Source of the DNA: Chromatiales bacterium
Lineage (GTDB): Bacteria > Pseudomonadota > Gammaproteobacteria > Steroidobacterales > GCA-2729495
Length of the DNA stretch: 64,000 nucleotides
NCBI GenBank assembly: GCA_020351875.1
Contig: CP070671.1
Span: 1,712,404-1,776,403 of the forward strand
Reading direction: 5' to 3'
Shown here: piece after piece, positions 28,039 through 36,736 of the stretch
Layout: every line of letters begins with the position of its first letter
Position numbering within the stretch: the first letter of the stretch is position 1
Made by a program: the position numbers and the translations under genes
The notes under the pieces: generated by a model
What the model saw: only the letters and a program-made list of their open reading frames with translations
Told to the model about the DNA's origin: nothing
Database searches by the model: none

Positions 28039-29052
28039 ATGAAAACTCGCGCTGTTTTTCAAGCGCATTTACACTCGAACTTCTGCGTTACAGCAAGCCG
28101 CTGGAATCACGACCTGATGGTGGACGGCAAAGAACGCGCATCGACGCTGCAGCCTTTCGCGTTTGGCGATGTATTCGTCGGCGCTACGCTGTTGAACGAT
28201 CCGGATGACGATCACGCCGGCCTCGGCCGTATTTTCCAGTACGACGCGAATCTGAACCTGCGCGGCCAGCTCTGGGTCACCGGCACCACGCACCTGGTTT
28301 ACGGGCTCACTTTCTCGCCGCAGGGCGAGCTGTGGGCTTTCGACCCGTGGGCGTGGCTGACTGTGAGGGTGAATGCGAAGGCGCAACAGCTGCCGATCCG
28401 CCGCTTCGCATCGCGCGCGTTTTCCATGGTGCATTTTGCTGCCGACGGCAGCCTGTGGTTCACCGAGTCCCTGGGCGGCGACCACCAGCCTGAACCGCTG
28501 ACCACGCGCCACCGGCCGCTGCCAGGGCACGACCGGCTGCTCGGCGAGGCCGGGCTTTATCACTACACGCCGGAGGGCGAACTGCTCGGCCAGTTTCATC
28601 CCGAATTTCACGGCGGCATGAGCGGCAGCATGGCGATCACCCATTCGGTGCTGGCGCCTGACGGCCACACCCTGATTTACGTGTCGGAGACCGGCCCGCG
28701 ACTGATGCGTTTCGATCTCGAACGCGGGGCGCAGCTGCCAGACCTGCAGCGCTACCCGGACGGACAGCGCGAGATGTTTTTCGATCTCGCCCTTACCGAA
28801 CACGAGGAACTGCTGATCTGCCGCGGGGACCGGGTAGAGGCCCTCGATCTCGACGGGCGTTTGCAGCGTCGCTACCCGCTGGAAGGCTTCGGCTGGTCCG
28901 TTATCGGCACGGCTAAGCCCGGCATGGCCTATGTCGCGAACTGGTTCAGCGGCGAAGTGGTGTGCCTGGAACTCACCACGGGCGCCGTTACCGCGTCCGT
29001 CACGATAGCCCCGAAATGCATCGCCGGTCTGGCACAATATCCGCTGACGTGA
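28039..29052 (+). CDS. beta-propeller-like (SMP-30/gluconolactonase-like) hypothetical protein
   Basis: A 337-aa protein with repeated blade-like segments such as LTFSPQGELWAFDPWA, VHFAADGSLWFTES, SVLAPDGHTLIYVSETGP and LALTEHEELLICRGD. These are typical of six-bladed propellers of the SMP-30/NHL type. There is no signal peptide, so it is probably cytosolic. A TTG at 28021 is an alternative start, but ATG 28039 is favoured. Function is unknown. The downstream 111-aa gene overlaps its stop. Confidence 0.7.
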   Translation: MKTRAVFQAHLHSNFCVTASRWNHDLMVDGKERASTLQPFAFGDVFVGATLLNDPDDDHAGLGRIFQYDANLNLRGQLWVTGTTHLVYGLTFSPQGELWAFDPWAWLTVRVNAKAQQLPIRRFASRAFSMVHFAADGSLWFTESLGGDHQPEPLTTRHRPLPGHDRLLGEAGLYHYTPEGELLGQFHPEFHGGMSGSMAITHSVLAPDGHTLIYVSETGPRLMRFDLERGAQLPDLQRYPDGQREMFFDLALTEHEELLICRGDRVEALDLDGRLQRRYPLEGFGWSVIGTAKPGMAYVANWFSGEVVCLELTTGAVTASVTIAPKCIAGLAQYPLT

Positions 29053-29384
29053 CGGAAGCGACCATCATTTCCCTGCGCCGCTATGGCGCACATCGCAGGG
29101 TCCGGCAACTGCGGAGCCTGCCGCCTGGCCTGCGCACACCCGCCCGGGCTGCGCCGGCGCTGGAGGCTATCGTCGCCTATGCGTGGGAGCCGGCTGCGGG
29201 TGACGAGCCGGCTGAGCCGGCCCGCATTTGCCGGCGCCTGGAGGAGTTCGTGCCGCCGGCACCGTCCGGACTGGGCGGGCAGTGGGGCCTGGTGCACTGG
29301 TTGTACGACAACCTGGTGCCGGAAGCCTGGGATTCCCCGACTCTGTTCAAACCGCTGCTCACGGACTGTTTGCGCGACGGTTGA
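29049..29384 (+). CDS. hypothetical protein, translationally coupled to the propeller gene
   Basis: A 111-aa product starting at a GTG that overlaps the upstream stop (GTGA). The sequence includes IISLRRYGAHRRVRQLRSLP and the well-formed QWGLVHWLYDNLVPEAWDS near the C-terminus. There is no signal peptide or membrane segment, and no family is recognised. The coupling suggests a role with the propeller protein. Confidence 0.55.
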   Translation: MTEATIISLRRYGAHRRVRQLRSLPPGLRTPARAAPALEAIVAYAWEPAAGDEPAEPARICRRLEEFVPPAPSGLGGQWGLVHWLYDNLVPEAWDSPTLFKPLLTDCLRDG

Positions 29385-29430
29385 GGGAGTCTGCCCGCAG
29401 CCCGGCTAACAGGCGCAAGGGTATGCAGGT

Positions 29431-29453
29431 CCCCGGAAGGGGGCCCTTTTTTT
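29431..29453 (+). terminator. probable Rho-independent terminator
   Basis: CCCC-GGAA-GGGG is followed by GCCC and a run of seven T (29447-29453) shortly after the coupled hypothetical gene. It overlaps the stop codon of the convergent dctM gene. Confidence 0.5.
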
Positions 29454-30768
29454 ATGTCCCCAGCAGGCCCGGCAGCCACAGCGCGAGGCCGGGTGCCAGC
29501 AACAACAAACCGAGCAGCGCCGCATCACAGGCGAGATAGGGCGCCGCCGCGAGCGCGATGCGCGACAAGGTGGTGCCCGGCGGCGCCACGCCCAGCATCA
29601 GGAACAGCAGCAGCCCGAACGGCGGTGTGCTGAGGCTCATCTCCAGCGCCAGCAGCATCACGATGCCGAACCAGACCGGATCAAAGCCCAGGGCCGCGGC
29701 CAGCGGGAAGAACACCGGGATGGTCAGCAGCATGATGGAGATCTGGTCCATGAACATGCCCAGCACCAGCAGCACCGAGAACATCAGCACCAGCTTTGCC
29801 ACCGGCCCGGCCTCCAGCGAAATCGCCCAGTCCACCGCGGCACCACTGGTGCCGGAAAAGGCCATCAGCTGACCGAATACCGATGAACCAACGATCAGCA
29901 GGAACACAGTGCCGGTGACGCTGACGGTGCTCAGCAAAGATTTTTGTAATGCCTGAAACGACAGACCGACCGTCGCGACGGCAAGTCCTGCGACCGACAG
30001 GGCACCGAAGGCTGCCGCCTCCGAGGGTGTCGCAATCCCGAGGATGATGAAGCCCACGACGGCAAAGATCACGATGCCCAGCGGCAGGATGTTGACGACC
30101 ACGAGCCGCAGTTTTTCCCGCGCGGTGACCGAGTCCACGTGGTAGGCGGGGGCGGCTTCCGGGTTGCGGCGCGCCTGCACGTAGATCACCAGCACATACA
30201 GGGTCGCGAGGACCAGGCCGGGAACCAGGCCCGCCAGCAGCAACGCGCCGATATCCACGCGGGCGAGACTGCCGAGCAGCACACCGAGGGATGACGGCGG
30301 AATCAGCATGGCCAGTCCACCGGTGCCGATGATCGGGCCGATGGCCATGTGCGGCTGGTAACCGCGCCGGGTCATCTCCGGCACCATCAGCGAACCGAGC
30401 ATGGCGGTGTTGGCCATCGTCGAGCCGGTCAGCGTCGAGAAGGTCGCACCGCCGGCTACGGTCAGGTAGCTGAGCCGGGCCGGGATGCGGCCGAACAGCG
30501 CATCCAGCGCATCGAAGACACGCAACGCGAGACCACTGTGAAACAGCAGTGCGCCCATCAGCACGAACATCGGCACGGCGACGAGCGTGAAGGTGGTAAT
30601 CAGCGCGGTGGAGTTGTCGACGAGCTGCAGTAACCCCGGCAGTCTGCCCATGATCAGCAGCGCGCCGAGCAGGTTGGCACCCAGAAAGGCAAAGGCCACC
30701 GGGACGCCGGCCGCCATCAGCAGCGCGACCAGCGCAAAGACCAGCAAACCGGCGCCGGGGCCGCTCAT
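29452..30768 (-). CDS. dctM: TRAP transporter large permease DctM
   Basis: A 438-aa DctM-type permease with about 12-13 hydrophobic helices. Signature residues include VAVPMFVLMGALLFHSGLA, GGATFSTLTGSTMANTAMLG, PIIGTGGLAMLIPPSSLGV and FMDQISIMLLTIPVFFPLA. TRAP transporters use a sodium gradient to import organic acids captured by a periplasmic binding protein. The start overlaps the dctQ stop (ATGA). It is the last gene of the sensor-kinase-transporter operon. Confidence 0.95.
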   Translation of the reverse strand: MSGPGAGLLVFALVALLMAAGVPVAFAFLGANLLGALLIMGRLPGLLQLVDNSTALITTFTLVAVPMFVLMGALLFHSGLALRVFDALDALFGRIPARLSYLTVAGGATFSTLTGSTMANTAMLGSLMVPEMTRRGYQPHMAIGPIIGTGGLAMLIPPSSLGVLLGSLARVDIGALLLAGLVPGLVLATLYVLVIYVQARRNPEAAPAYHVDSVTAREKLRLVVVNILPLGIVIFAVVGFIILGIATPSEAAAFGALSVAGLAVATVGLSFQALQKSLLSTVSVTGTVFLLIVGSSVFGQLMAFSGTSGAAVDWAISLEAGPVAKLVLMFSVLLVLGMFMDQISIMLLTIPVFFPLAAALGFDPVWFGIVMLLALEMSLSTPPFGLLLFLMLGVAPPGTTLSRIALAAAPYLACDAALLGLLLLAPGLALWLPGLLGT

Positions 30769-31268
30769 CAGAAAGTATCCGGCCGTTGCGCGCCGGCCAG
30801 GGATTCACCGCGCACCAGCAGGCGCAAAAACTCCGTGCCCATCAAACCGAAGCCGACGACCAGCGGCAGGAACAGCAGCCAGCGGGGTGTGTCCAGCGAG
30901 CGCACATCGACCTCACCGCGGTGCCAGGCTTCGACCGCCAGCAGCATGGCCAGTGTTGCCATCAGTGCGCAGATCACGACGCACAGGGTGAGCACCGCGC
31001 GGTCGAGCCAGCGTCGCTTTTGTGCGTCCACGCGCCGGTACAGGACCTCCACGATGATGTGCCCGCGCATTCGCACGAGGTAGGGCGCCGCAGCCATCGT
31101 GAAATAGAGCAGCGCGTACTCGGTCAGCGCGACCGTGGATGCGGGCGGCTGCAGCCCGAGGTTGCGTGCAATGACGTCCCACGCGATCAACAGGCACAGT
31201 GCGCCGATCAGCGCGCCGGCGAAGCCCGCCAGGCCGTGAATCAATACGTGGTACGCGCGGCGGATCAC
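30768..31268 (-). CDS. dctQ: TRAP transporter small permease DctQ
   Basis: A 166-aa protein with four hydrophobic helices and the DctQ pattern LLIAWDVIARNLGLQPP, then ALLYFTMAAAPYLVRMRGHI and VEVLYRR. It is the small membrane subunit that pairs with DctM. It overlaps dctP by 4 nt and shares one base with the dctM start. Confidence 0.92.
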   Translation of the reverse strand: MIRRAYHVLIHGLAGFAGALIGALCLLIAWDVIARNLGLQPPASTVALTEYALLYFTMAAAPYLVRMRGHIIVEVLYRRVDAQKRRWLDRAVLTLCVVICALMATLAMLLAVEAWHRGEVDVRSLDTPRWLLFLPLVVGFGLMGTEFLRLLVRGESLAGAQRPDTF

Positions 31269-32275
31269 TGCGCGTCACCTTCCGGGTAGAAGTACGGTTT
31301 GAGCTTGCGCGCAGCCTCGGGGGCACGTCGTGCCATTCGTGCCCAGACGACGTCGTGCGCCAGGGCCCGGTACGCATCGCCATGGGGCGCCGGTATCGGG
31401 GCCGACTGCAAGCCACGTTCGGCGAGCAGCGCCACTTCCCGATCCTGCAGTTCGAAGAAGCCTGCGCGCCCCCGTGGTTCGTAAGCCTCTGCCTGCTCCG
31501 CGAGAATCCGCCGTGCTGCCGGGCTCAGGGATTGCCAGCGGTCCAGGTTGATCTGCAGGCAAATGGACATCTGCAGGAACGATGGATCGATGCGATAGCG
31601 AATGAAGTTCTCCACGCCGAGATCCGGGATGCCGGTGGTCGTGAAGGCGAGGCCGTCGACGGTGCCCCGTTGCAGCGCGGTGTAGATTTCTTTGACCGCG
31701 ATTTGCACTGGCCGGCCACCGAGCACGCTCAGCAGTTCGCGGTTCGACGGTGACGTGCGAATCTTCAGGCCCGCCAGGTTGGGCATCCCGTCAGCATCGA
31801 AACGCGGTTCGTCGGTCAGGTAGATGTTCACGCCGACGCCCGACTGCATCCAGCCCAGCAGATGCGCGTTGATGCGCCTGGCCCAGTAAGCCTGCAGCGC
31901 GTCGAAGCCGCCGTTGCGCCGCGCGTCCGCCGGCGTGATGGTCGAGGCGAAAATCGCATCGCCTTCCGGCAGCACGCCGCGGTAGTAGGTAATGGCGCCG
32001 AAGGCCATGTCGATCACACCCCGGCGCAGCGCATACAACAGCTGCGCCTGCGGGATCACCTCCGGGCCGCCGAGAAAGTCGATCTGCACCACGCCGCGGC
32101 CCGTCTCATTCACGGCGTCCACGTAGTCCATGAACAGCACGTTGAAGTTCTGCGGCTTGCTCCAGCTGCTGACCAGCGTCAGCCGCTGTTCATCGGCGCT
32201 GGCGCCACTTCCCGTGATCAGCCAACCTAGCAGGACAAGCCAGGGCAGTCGGAGTCTGGCACTCTTTTTGGTCAA
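31265..32275 (-). CDS. dctP: TRAP transporter substrate-binding protein DctP
   Basis: A 336-aa periplasmic protein with a signal peptide (about 1-27, ending GASA). DctP features include LVSSWSKPQNFNVLF, GVIDMAFGAITYYRG, the conserved Arg of LAGLKIRTSPSN (binds the substrate carboxylate in the family) and IQIAVKEIYTALQRGTVDGL-type sequence. The ligand cannot be deduced. It starts 6 nt after the histidine kinase gene, so transporter and sensor are co-transcribed. Confidence 0.93.
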   Translation of the reverse strand: MTKKSARLRLPWLVLLGWLITGSGASADEQRLTLVSSWSKPQNFNVLFMDYVDAVNETGRGVVQIDFLGGPEVIPQAQLLYALRRGVIDMAFGAITYYRGVLPEGDAIFASTITPADARRNGGFDALQAYWARRINAHLLGWMQSGVGVNIYLTDEPRFDADGMPNLAGLKIRTSPSNRELLSVLGGRPVQIAVKEIYTALQRGTVDGLAFTTTGIPDLGVENFIRYRIDPSFLQMSICLQINLDRWQSLSPAARRILAEQAEAYEPRGRAGFFELQDREVALLAERGLQSAPIPAPHGDAYRALAHDVVWARMARRAPEAARKLKPYFYPEGDAQ

Positions 32276-32281
32276 GGTTTC

Positions 32282-35200
32282 TTATGCCTGCGGGCTCTTT
32301 TGCAGGCTGGGCGATCGTTTGGCCGGCGTGGCTACGGCCTCGCGGACCCGGGCCAGCAACTGCTCGCGCGTACAGGCACTTTTTCTGACTACTTCCTCTA
32401 CGCGGCCGTTCAGGCGGGCTCGATCTTCCGGGGTCAAGGTCTTGGCAGTGACGACCACGACCGGGATGTCGTTCCATTCGGGATGCTCGCGTATCTCGGC
32501 GAGGAATTCGAAGCCGTCCATCACCGGCATCATCAGGTCCAGCAGGATCAGCGCGGGCGTTTGGTCGGCCATCAGGTCCAGCGCTTCGCGGCCGTTCCCG
32601 GCTTCCGCGATCGTCCAGCCCGTTTTCTCCAGCGCCCGCGACATGAGTTCGCGGGACTCAGCGTCGTCTTCCACCACAAGTACCGTGCCTCCCGCAGCCT
32701 TGTCCTGGCCACAACGCTCCAGCGCCTTGTGCAGCTGCTCGCGATCCACCGGTTTGGTCAGGTAGTCCACCGCGCCCAGCGAGTAACCGCGGGTCCGGTC
32801 ATCGATCATGCTCAGCATGATGACCGGAATCTCGCGGAGATCCGGATCCGCCTTCAAGGCTCGCAGCACCGACCAGCCGTCCATCTCCGGCATCATCACG
32901 TCGAGGGTGATCGCGGTGGGCCGCAGTTCGTGTGCCAGTTGCAGCCCCTGCTCACCGCTGAAAGCCGTCGCCACCGCGAAGCCGTCTTTCTTGAGGTAGC
33001 GGCCGATGATTTCGCAGGCTTCCGGGTCGTCATCGATGATCAGGATTGTTGTCTGGTCCCCAGCATCGCCTGCACTCTCTGCCGGAACCTCCGCTTTGAC
33101 GGTGGTCGGCTGCGGTGAGGTTGCCTGCCTGAGCTTCGTGCCCGGCACGTTTGATGGCACGTACACGGTAAACGTGGAGCCCTCGCCTACGGTGCTTTCC
33201 ACGCTCAGTTTGCCGCCCAGCATCTGGCAGAAACGCCGCGATATGGCCAGGCCGAGTCCGGTGCCACCGTAGTCTCGCGTGGTGGACTCGTCGGCCTGGG
33301 TGAACTCCTGAAAGATGTGCTCGAGTTTGTCTGCTGGAATGCCGATGCCAGTATCGATGACCGCAAAAGTGAGCCGGTCTTTGTCCTGCTCTATCTTCCG
33401 GTCGATCCGCAATGTCACGGTGCCGCTCTCCGTGAACTTGGCCGCGTTTGATAGCAGGTTGAACAACGTCTGCCGCAGCTTGGTGATGTCCTGGCAAATC
33501 ACCCCGCCGGCCCCGGTTCGTTCTACCAGTAACTTGTTGCCGTGTTTCTTGACTAATGGCTGTGCTGTGGCGCTGACCTCGTCGATCAATTCGTCGAGAT
33601 CTATCTCTTCCGGGAACACGTCCATCTTGCCCGACTCGATCTTCGACAGGTCGAGCACGTCGTTGATCAGTGAAAGCAGGTGGGTGCCGGCGCTGTTGAT
33701 CTTTTTCAGGTCCGGGATAAAGTCTTCCTGTTCAAGTTCCTCGGCTTCCTCCATCAGCATTTCGCTGTAGCCGAGGATTGCATTCATCGGCGTGCGCAGT
33801 TCGTGGCTCATATTGGCGAGAAATGCACTCTTGGCCTCGTTGGCCGCATCGGCTGCGTCTTTGGCTGCCCGTAACGCGTCTTCTGTTTGCTTGCGCTCGG
33901 TAAGGTCGTGCCACACGCCGAGCATTGCGGTCTTACCTTCGAGTTCCACCGGCGTCATGCTGACTTCAACCAGGAATTCCTCTCCGTCCTTCTTGCGGTG
34001 CATCCACTCGAACAGGTGATGTCCCAGGCGGCGCGCAGTTTCATCCACCTCCAACGACTTCTCGTCAGAGCGACGTCCGTCCGGCTGAAACTCGGGCGAG
34101 AACTCAGACGGGTGATGTGACAGCAGGTCCTCCTTGTCGTCGTAACGCAACAGGCGGACTGCCGCTTCGTTGCAGTCGACGATGCCGTTATCATCGAAGA
34201 TCAGGTGGGCGTCAAAGGACTGCTCGAACAGTAACCGGAAGCGTTCCATGCTCGCCCTGAGCTCTTCTTCCACCAGTTTCTGCTCGGTTACGTCTATCTG
34301 GACGCCGGTGAAACGCAGCGGCGCGCCCTCATCGTCCCAGTCAGTGGTCTTGCCGATGCTGAGTATGGAGCGGTAATTGCCGTCTTTCGCCCGCAGGCGA
34401 AATTCCTGACGCAGCAATGGCGTTTTCTTCTCGACATGCTCGCGGAAGGCGGCAAACGCGCCGTCTACGTCGTCGGGATGCGCAATCCTGGTCCAGTCCT
34501 CGATACAACCGGTGAGGTCAGCACTGCAGTAACCGAGCATCGAAGCCCAGCGATCGTTGACGATGTATTCGTCGGTCTGCGGCCGGTAGTCGTAGACTCC
34601 GAGATCGGCGGCTTTCAGCGCGAGTTCGAGCCGTTCCCTGCTCTCTGCGAGGTCCGCTGTCGCTGCGCGCACGCGCTCGGTGATGTTCTGGTTGCGCCAC
34701 AGGAGTAGTGCGATGAACAGAGCAAGGACTGCAGTACCCCCGAGCCCGGCAAGTAACGTGAACCGCGCCAGTTTCTCGGGCGGGCCTCCGGCAAACTCTT
34801 CGGTAATGACCCAGCTCACACTCAGATCTGCACCCGCGCTGACCGTGCGATCGGTCACCACGTGCAGTGCGCCTGGCACTTCGTCGCCCAGGATCCGTTG
34901 CTTCTGGCCGTCCAGGAACCTGCCGTCCAGCTGCAGCTGCATGCCAGGAGGCACGCGAATCTCGAACAGGCCCTCGACGATGCCGGTGGAGTCGATTTTC
35001 CCGACAATGACGGCTTCGCCTTCCGGCGTCTGAATATTCAACGCCACCGCCGAGTACACGCGCCCGTCGGCCTCGAAGGGCGGACCCATGATCAGGTCAC
35101 CAAAACGATCGACGGCCTCGTCGACGGTATCTTTCAACCAGGGTTGATCGCCAAGGTGTCGGCCCTCGGCCAGCAGACCATAAGGATTGGTCGTGTACGT

Positions 35201-35545
35201 AATCTGCCATTCACCGTTTTCGCCGCGTCTCAGGTAGGCAGCACCATCCAGAAAGAAAGTCGTGGCACGCGACTCCAGGCTGTCATAGGCATCGAGGAAC
35301 TCCGCCTCCGTCAGGCTCGTGGTGTGCTCTGCCAGCGCCGCCAGCCCGGACAACGGGGCATAGCTTTCCTCCAGCCAGTTGAGCATGGTGCCGGTCAGCC
35401 ACTGCCCGGCGTTGTCTGCCTGCGCGATCCAGGCACGGTAGGCGTCTTTCCGGAAAGCTTCGCTCAGTTGTCGTGAGCCGAAGGTCCCGGCAGCGAGCAG
35501 GATCAGCAGTATCGACCAGCGAATCAGTGGACCAAGGCGGTTCAA
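32282..35545 (-). CDS. hybrid sensor histidine kinase with two receiver domains
   Basis: A 1087-aa membrane sensor. A transmembrane helix (8-24) and a periplasmic domain of about 235 residues precede a second helix (262-284). Two PAS domains follow (about 300-430 and 430-560). HisKA has NMSHELRTPMN with His581. The HATPase domain has DTGIGIPADKLEHIF and GGTGLGLAIS. Two C-terminal REC domains carry phospho-acceptors Asp882 (LDVMMPEMDG) and Asp1003 (LDLMMPVMDG). It starts at TTG 35545, directly after the TAG of the TorT-like gene. No Hpt or DNA-binding output domain is present, and no partner regulator is seen in the window. Confidence 0.93.
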   Translation of the reverse strand: MNRLGPLIRWSILLILLAAGTFGSRQLSEAFRKDAYRAWIAQADNAGQWLTGTMLNWLEESYAPLSGLAALAEHTTSLTEAEFLDAYDSLESRATTFFLDGAAYLRRGENGEWQITYTTNPYGLLAEGRHLGDQPWLKDTVDEAVDRFGDLIMGPPFEADGRVYSAVALNIQTPEGEAVIVGKIDSTGIVEGLFEIRVPPGMQLQLDGRFLDGQKQRILGDEVPGALHVVTDRTVSAGADLSVSWVITEEFAGGPPEKLARFTLLAGLGGTAVLALFIALLLWRNQNITERVRAATADLAESRERLELALKAADLGVYDYRPQTDEYIVNDRWASMLGYCSADLTGCIEDWTRIAHPDDVDGAFAAFREHVEKKTPLLRQEFRLRAKDGNYRSILSIGKTTDWDDEGAPLRFTGVQIDVTEQKLVEEELRASMERFRLLFEQSFDAHLIFDDNGIVDCNEAAVRLLRYDDKEDLLSHHPSEFSPEFQPDGRRSDEKSLEVDETARRLGHHLFEWMHRKKDGEEFLVEVSMTPVELEGKTAMLGVWHDLTERKQTEDALRAAKDAADAANEAKSAFLANMSHELRTPMNAILGYSEMLMEEAEELEQEDFIPDLKKINSAGTHLLSLINDVLDLSKIESGKMDVFPEEIDLDELIDEVSATAQPLVKKHGNKLLVERTGAGGVICQDITKLRQTLFNLLSNAAKFTESGTVTLRIDRKIEQDKDRLTFAVIDTGIGIPADKLEHIFQEFTQADESTTRDYGGTGLGLAISRRFCQMLGGKLSVESTVGEGSTFTVYVPSNVPGTKLRQATSPQPTTVKAEVPAESAGDAGDQTTILIIDDDPEACEIIGRYLKKDGFAVATAFSGEQGLQLAHELRPTAITLDVMMPEMDGWSVLRALKADPDLREIPVIMLSMIDDRTRGYSLGAVDYLTKPVDREQLHKALERCGQDKAAGGTVLVVEDDAESRELMSRALEKTGWTIAEAGNGREALDLMADQTPALILLDLMMPVMDGFEFLAEIREHPEWNDIPVVVVTAKTLTPEDRARLNGRVEEVVRKSACTREQLLARVREAVATPAKRSPSLQKSPQA

Positions 35546-36664
35546 CTAGTCCCCCACGCTGAACATGGCCCGGAACCCACGCGGCGGCAGGGTGGTTGAG
35601 GAATCCCAGCCGGGTAGAGTCTCGCGGTCGATTACGATCACGCGTGGCGCCGCATGCTTGAAGTAGGGCTTCTCCTCCAGGATGCGCACCATCATGTCGA
35701 CGGCCATGCGCGCCTGGATCACGTTCGAGTCGGCGGGAGCGGCGATGATAGTGCCACGCTTGATGCCTTGGTGAACCCCCGGACCGTAATAGTAGGCCAG
35801 TACCCCGATGTCCCCATCGAGGCCACGCCGTCGCAGCACGCTCACGGCGGCTTCCGCGCTGACCGTGGTGCCGACGATAAAGTCCAGCTGCGTCGAGGCC
35901 TGGTCGCCGAGTTCATCCAGCACGGCTTCGATCAGGCTGGTCTGGGTGGCCTTGCCGGTGTCGCCTTTCCTGGTCGCGATGATGCGGATGTTGCTGTCGG
36001 CCACTGCGGCATTGAAGCCCCGGTCACCGGCTTCTACCCAACCCGCTCCTTCCGGCCCCGGAAACCACGCAACCCTGATCTCGCCGCTGTCTGGCGCCAA
36101 GAGTTCCTGGAGGTATTGCCCAGCCTGGAAACCGGAGTCGTAGTAGGTGACGGCGGCGCGGGCCGTGATGTCGGGTGAGTTGATGCCGTTGATCAGGTCC
36201 AGCACTGGTATGCTGCGCGCGCGCGTCGCAGTCACCAGGTCATTGAGCCCGTCGGCGTCGATGGCACTGAGAATCAGGCCGTCTACGGGTTGGCCCTGGA
36301 TACCGTCAGCGAGGCACTCTTTCACTTGCTGGCGTTGCACCTCCAGGCGGTCGTAGCCGCCGGCTTCATAGATGGCCAGGTTCACTTCCATGCGCCGGGC
36401 TTCATCGACCAGGCCGAAATTCACTGCCAGCCAATAAGCATCTTTCAGATGCGGAATCGACACGCAGATGTTCCAGCGTTTCTCGGCCTTCTCCAGCGGC
36501 ACATAGCTCTGTTGGGATCGTTGACGTTCGGTATTGAACGGTGGGTCCCAGACATCGACGGTGACCGGGTACCACTGCCCGGCTGACAGAGAGGCTGGTA
36601 TCAGCAGGCACAGTGCGGCGGCCAGGCTGCAGCGGCGCCGCTTGGAGAGACGGGGATCATGCAT
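35546..36664 (-). CDS. TorT-like periplasmic sensor-binding protein
   Basis: A 372-aa exported protein with a signal peptide ending SLSAG and a type I periplasmic-binding fold (VDGLILSAIDADGLNDLVTA, then IRVAWFPGPEGAGWVEAG, then DFIVGTTVSAEAAVSVLRRR). The order of motifs matches TorT, which binds TMAO and docks on the TorS kinase. Here a hybrid kinase follows without any gap, as expected for a TorT/TorS-type pair. No tor reductase genes are present, so the ligand may differ from TMAO. ATG 36664 is used; the preceding codon GTG is an alternative. Confidence 0.85.
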   Translation of the reverse strand: MHDPRLSKRRRCSLAAALCLLIPASLSAGQWYPVTVDVWDPPFNTERQRSQQSYVPLEKAEKRWNICVSIPHLKDAYWLAVNFGLVDEARRMEVNLAIYEAGGYDRLEVQRQQVKECLADGIQGQPVDGLILSAIDADGLNDLVTATRARSIPVLDLINGINSPDITARAAVTYYDSGFQAGQYLQELLAPDSGEIRVAWFPGPEGAGWVEAGDRGFNAAVADSNIRIIATRKGDTGKATQTSLIEAVLDELGDQASTQLDFIVGTTVSAEAAVSVLRRRGLDGDIGVLAYYYGPGVHQGIKRGTIIAAPADSNVIQARMAVDMMVRILEEKPYFKHAAPRVIVIDRETLPGWDSSTTLPPRGFRAMFSVGD

Positions 36665-36736
36665 CACCCGGCTAGTCTACAGTTGAACCGGACAGGCTTC
36701 AGCCGACGGCTGCCGGTTGCACCGACAAAGCCGCTC

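Noticed and set aside
35546..36664. A complete TMAO respiration (tor) locus
   Set aside because: TorT-like and kinase genes are present, but no TorA/TorC/TorD reductase genes or TorR regulator were found.
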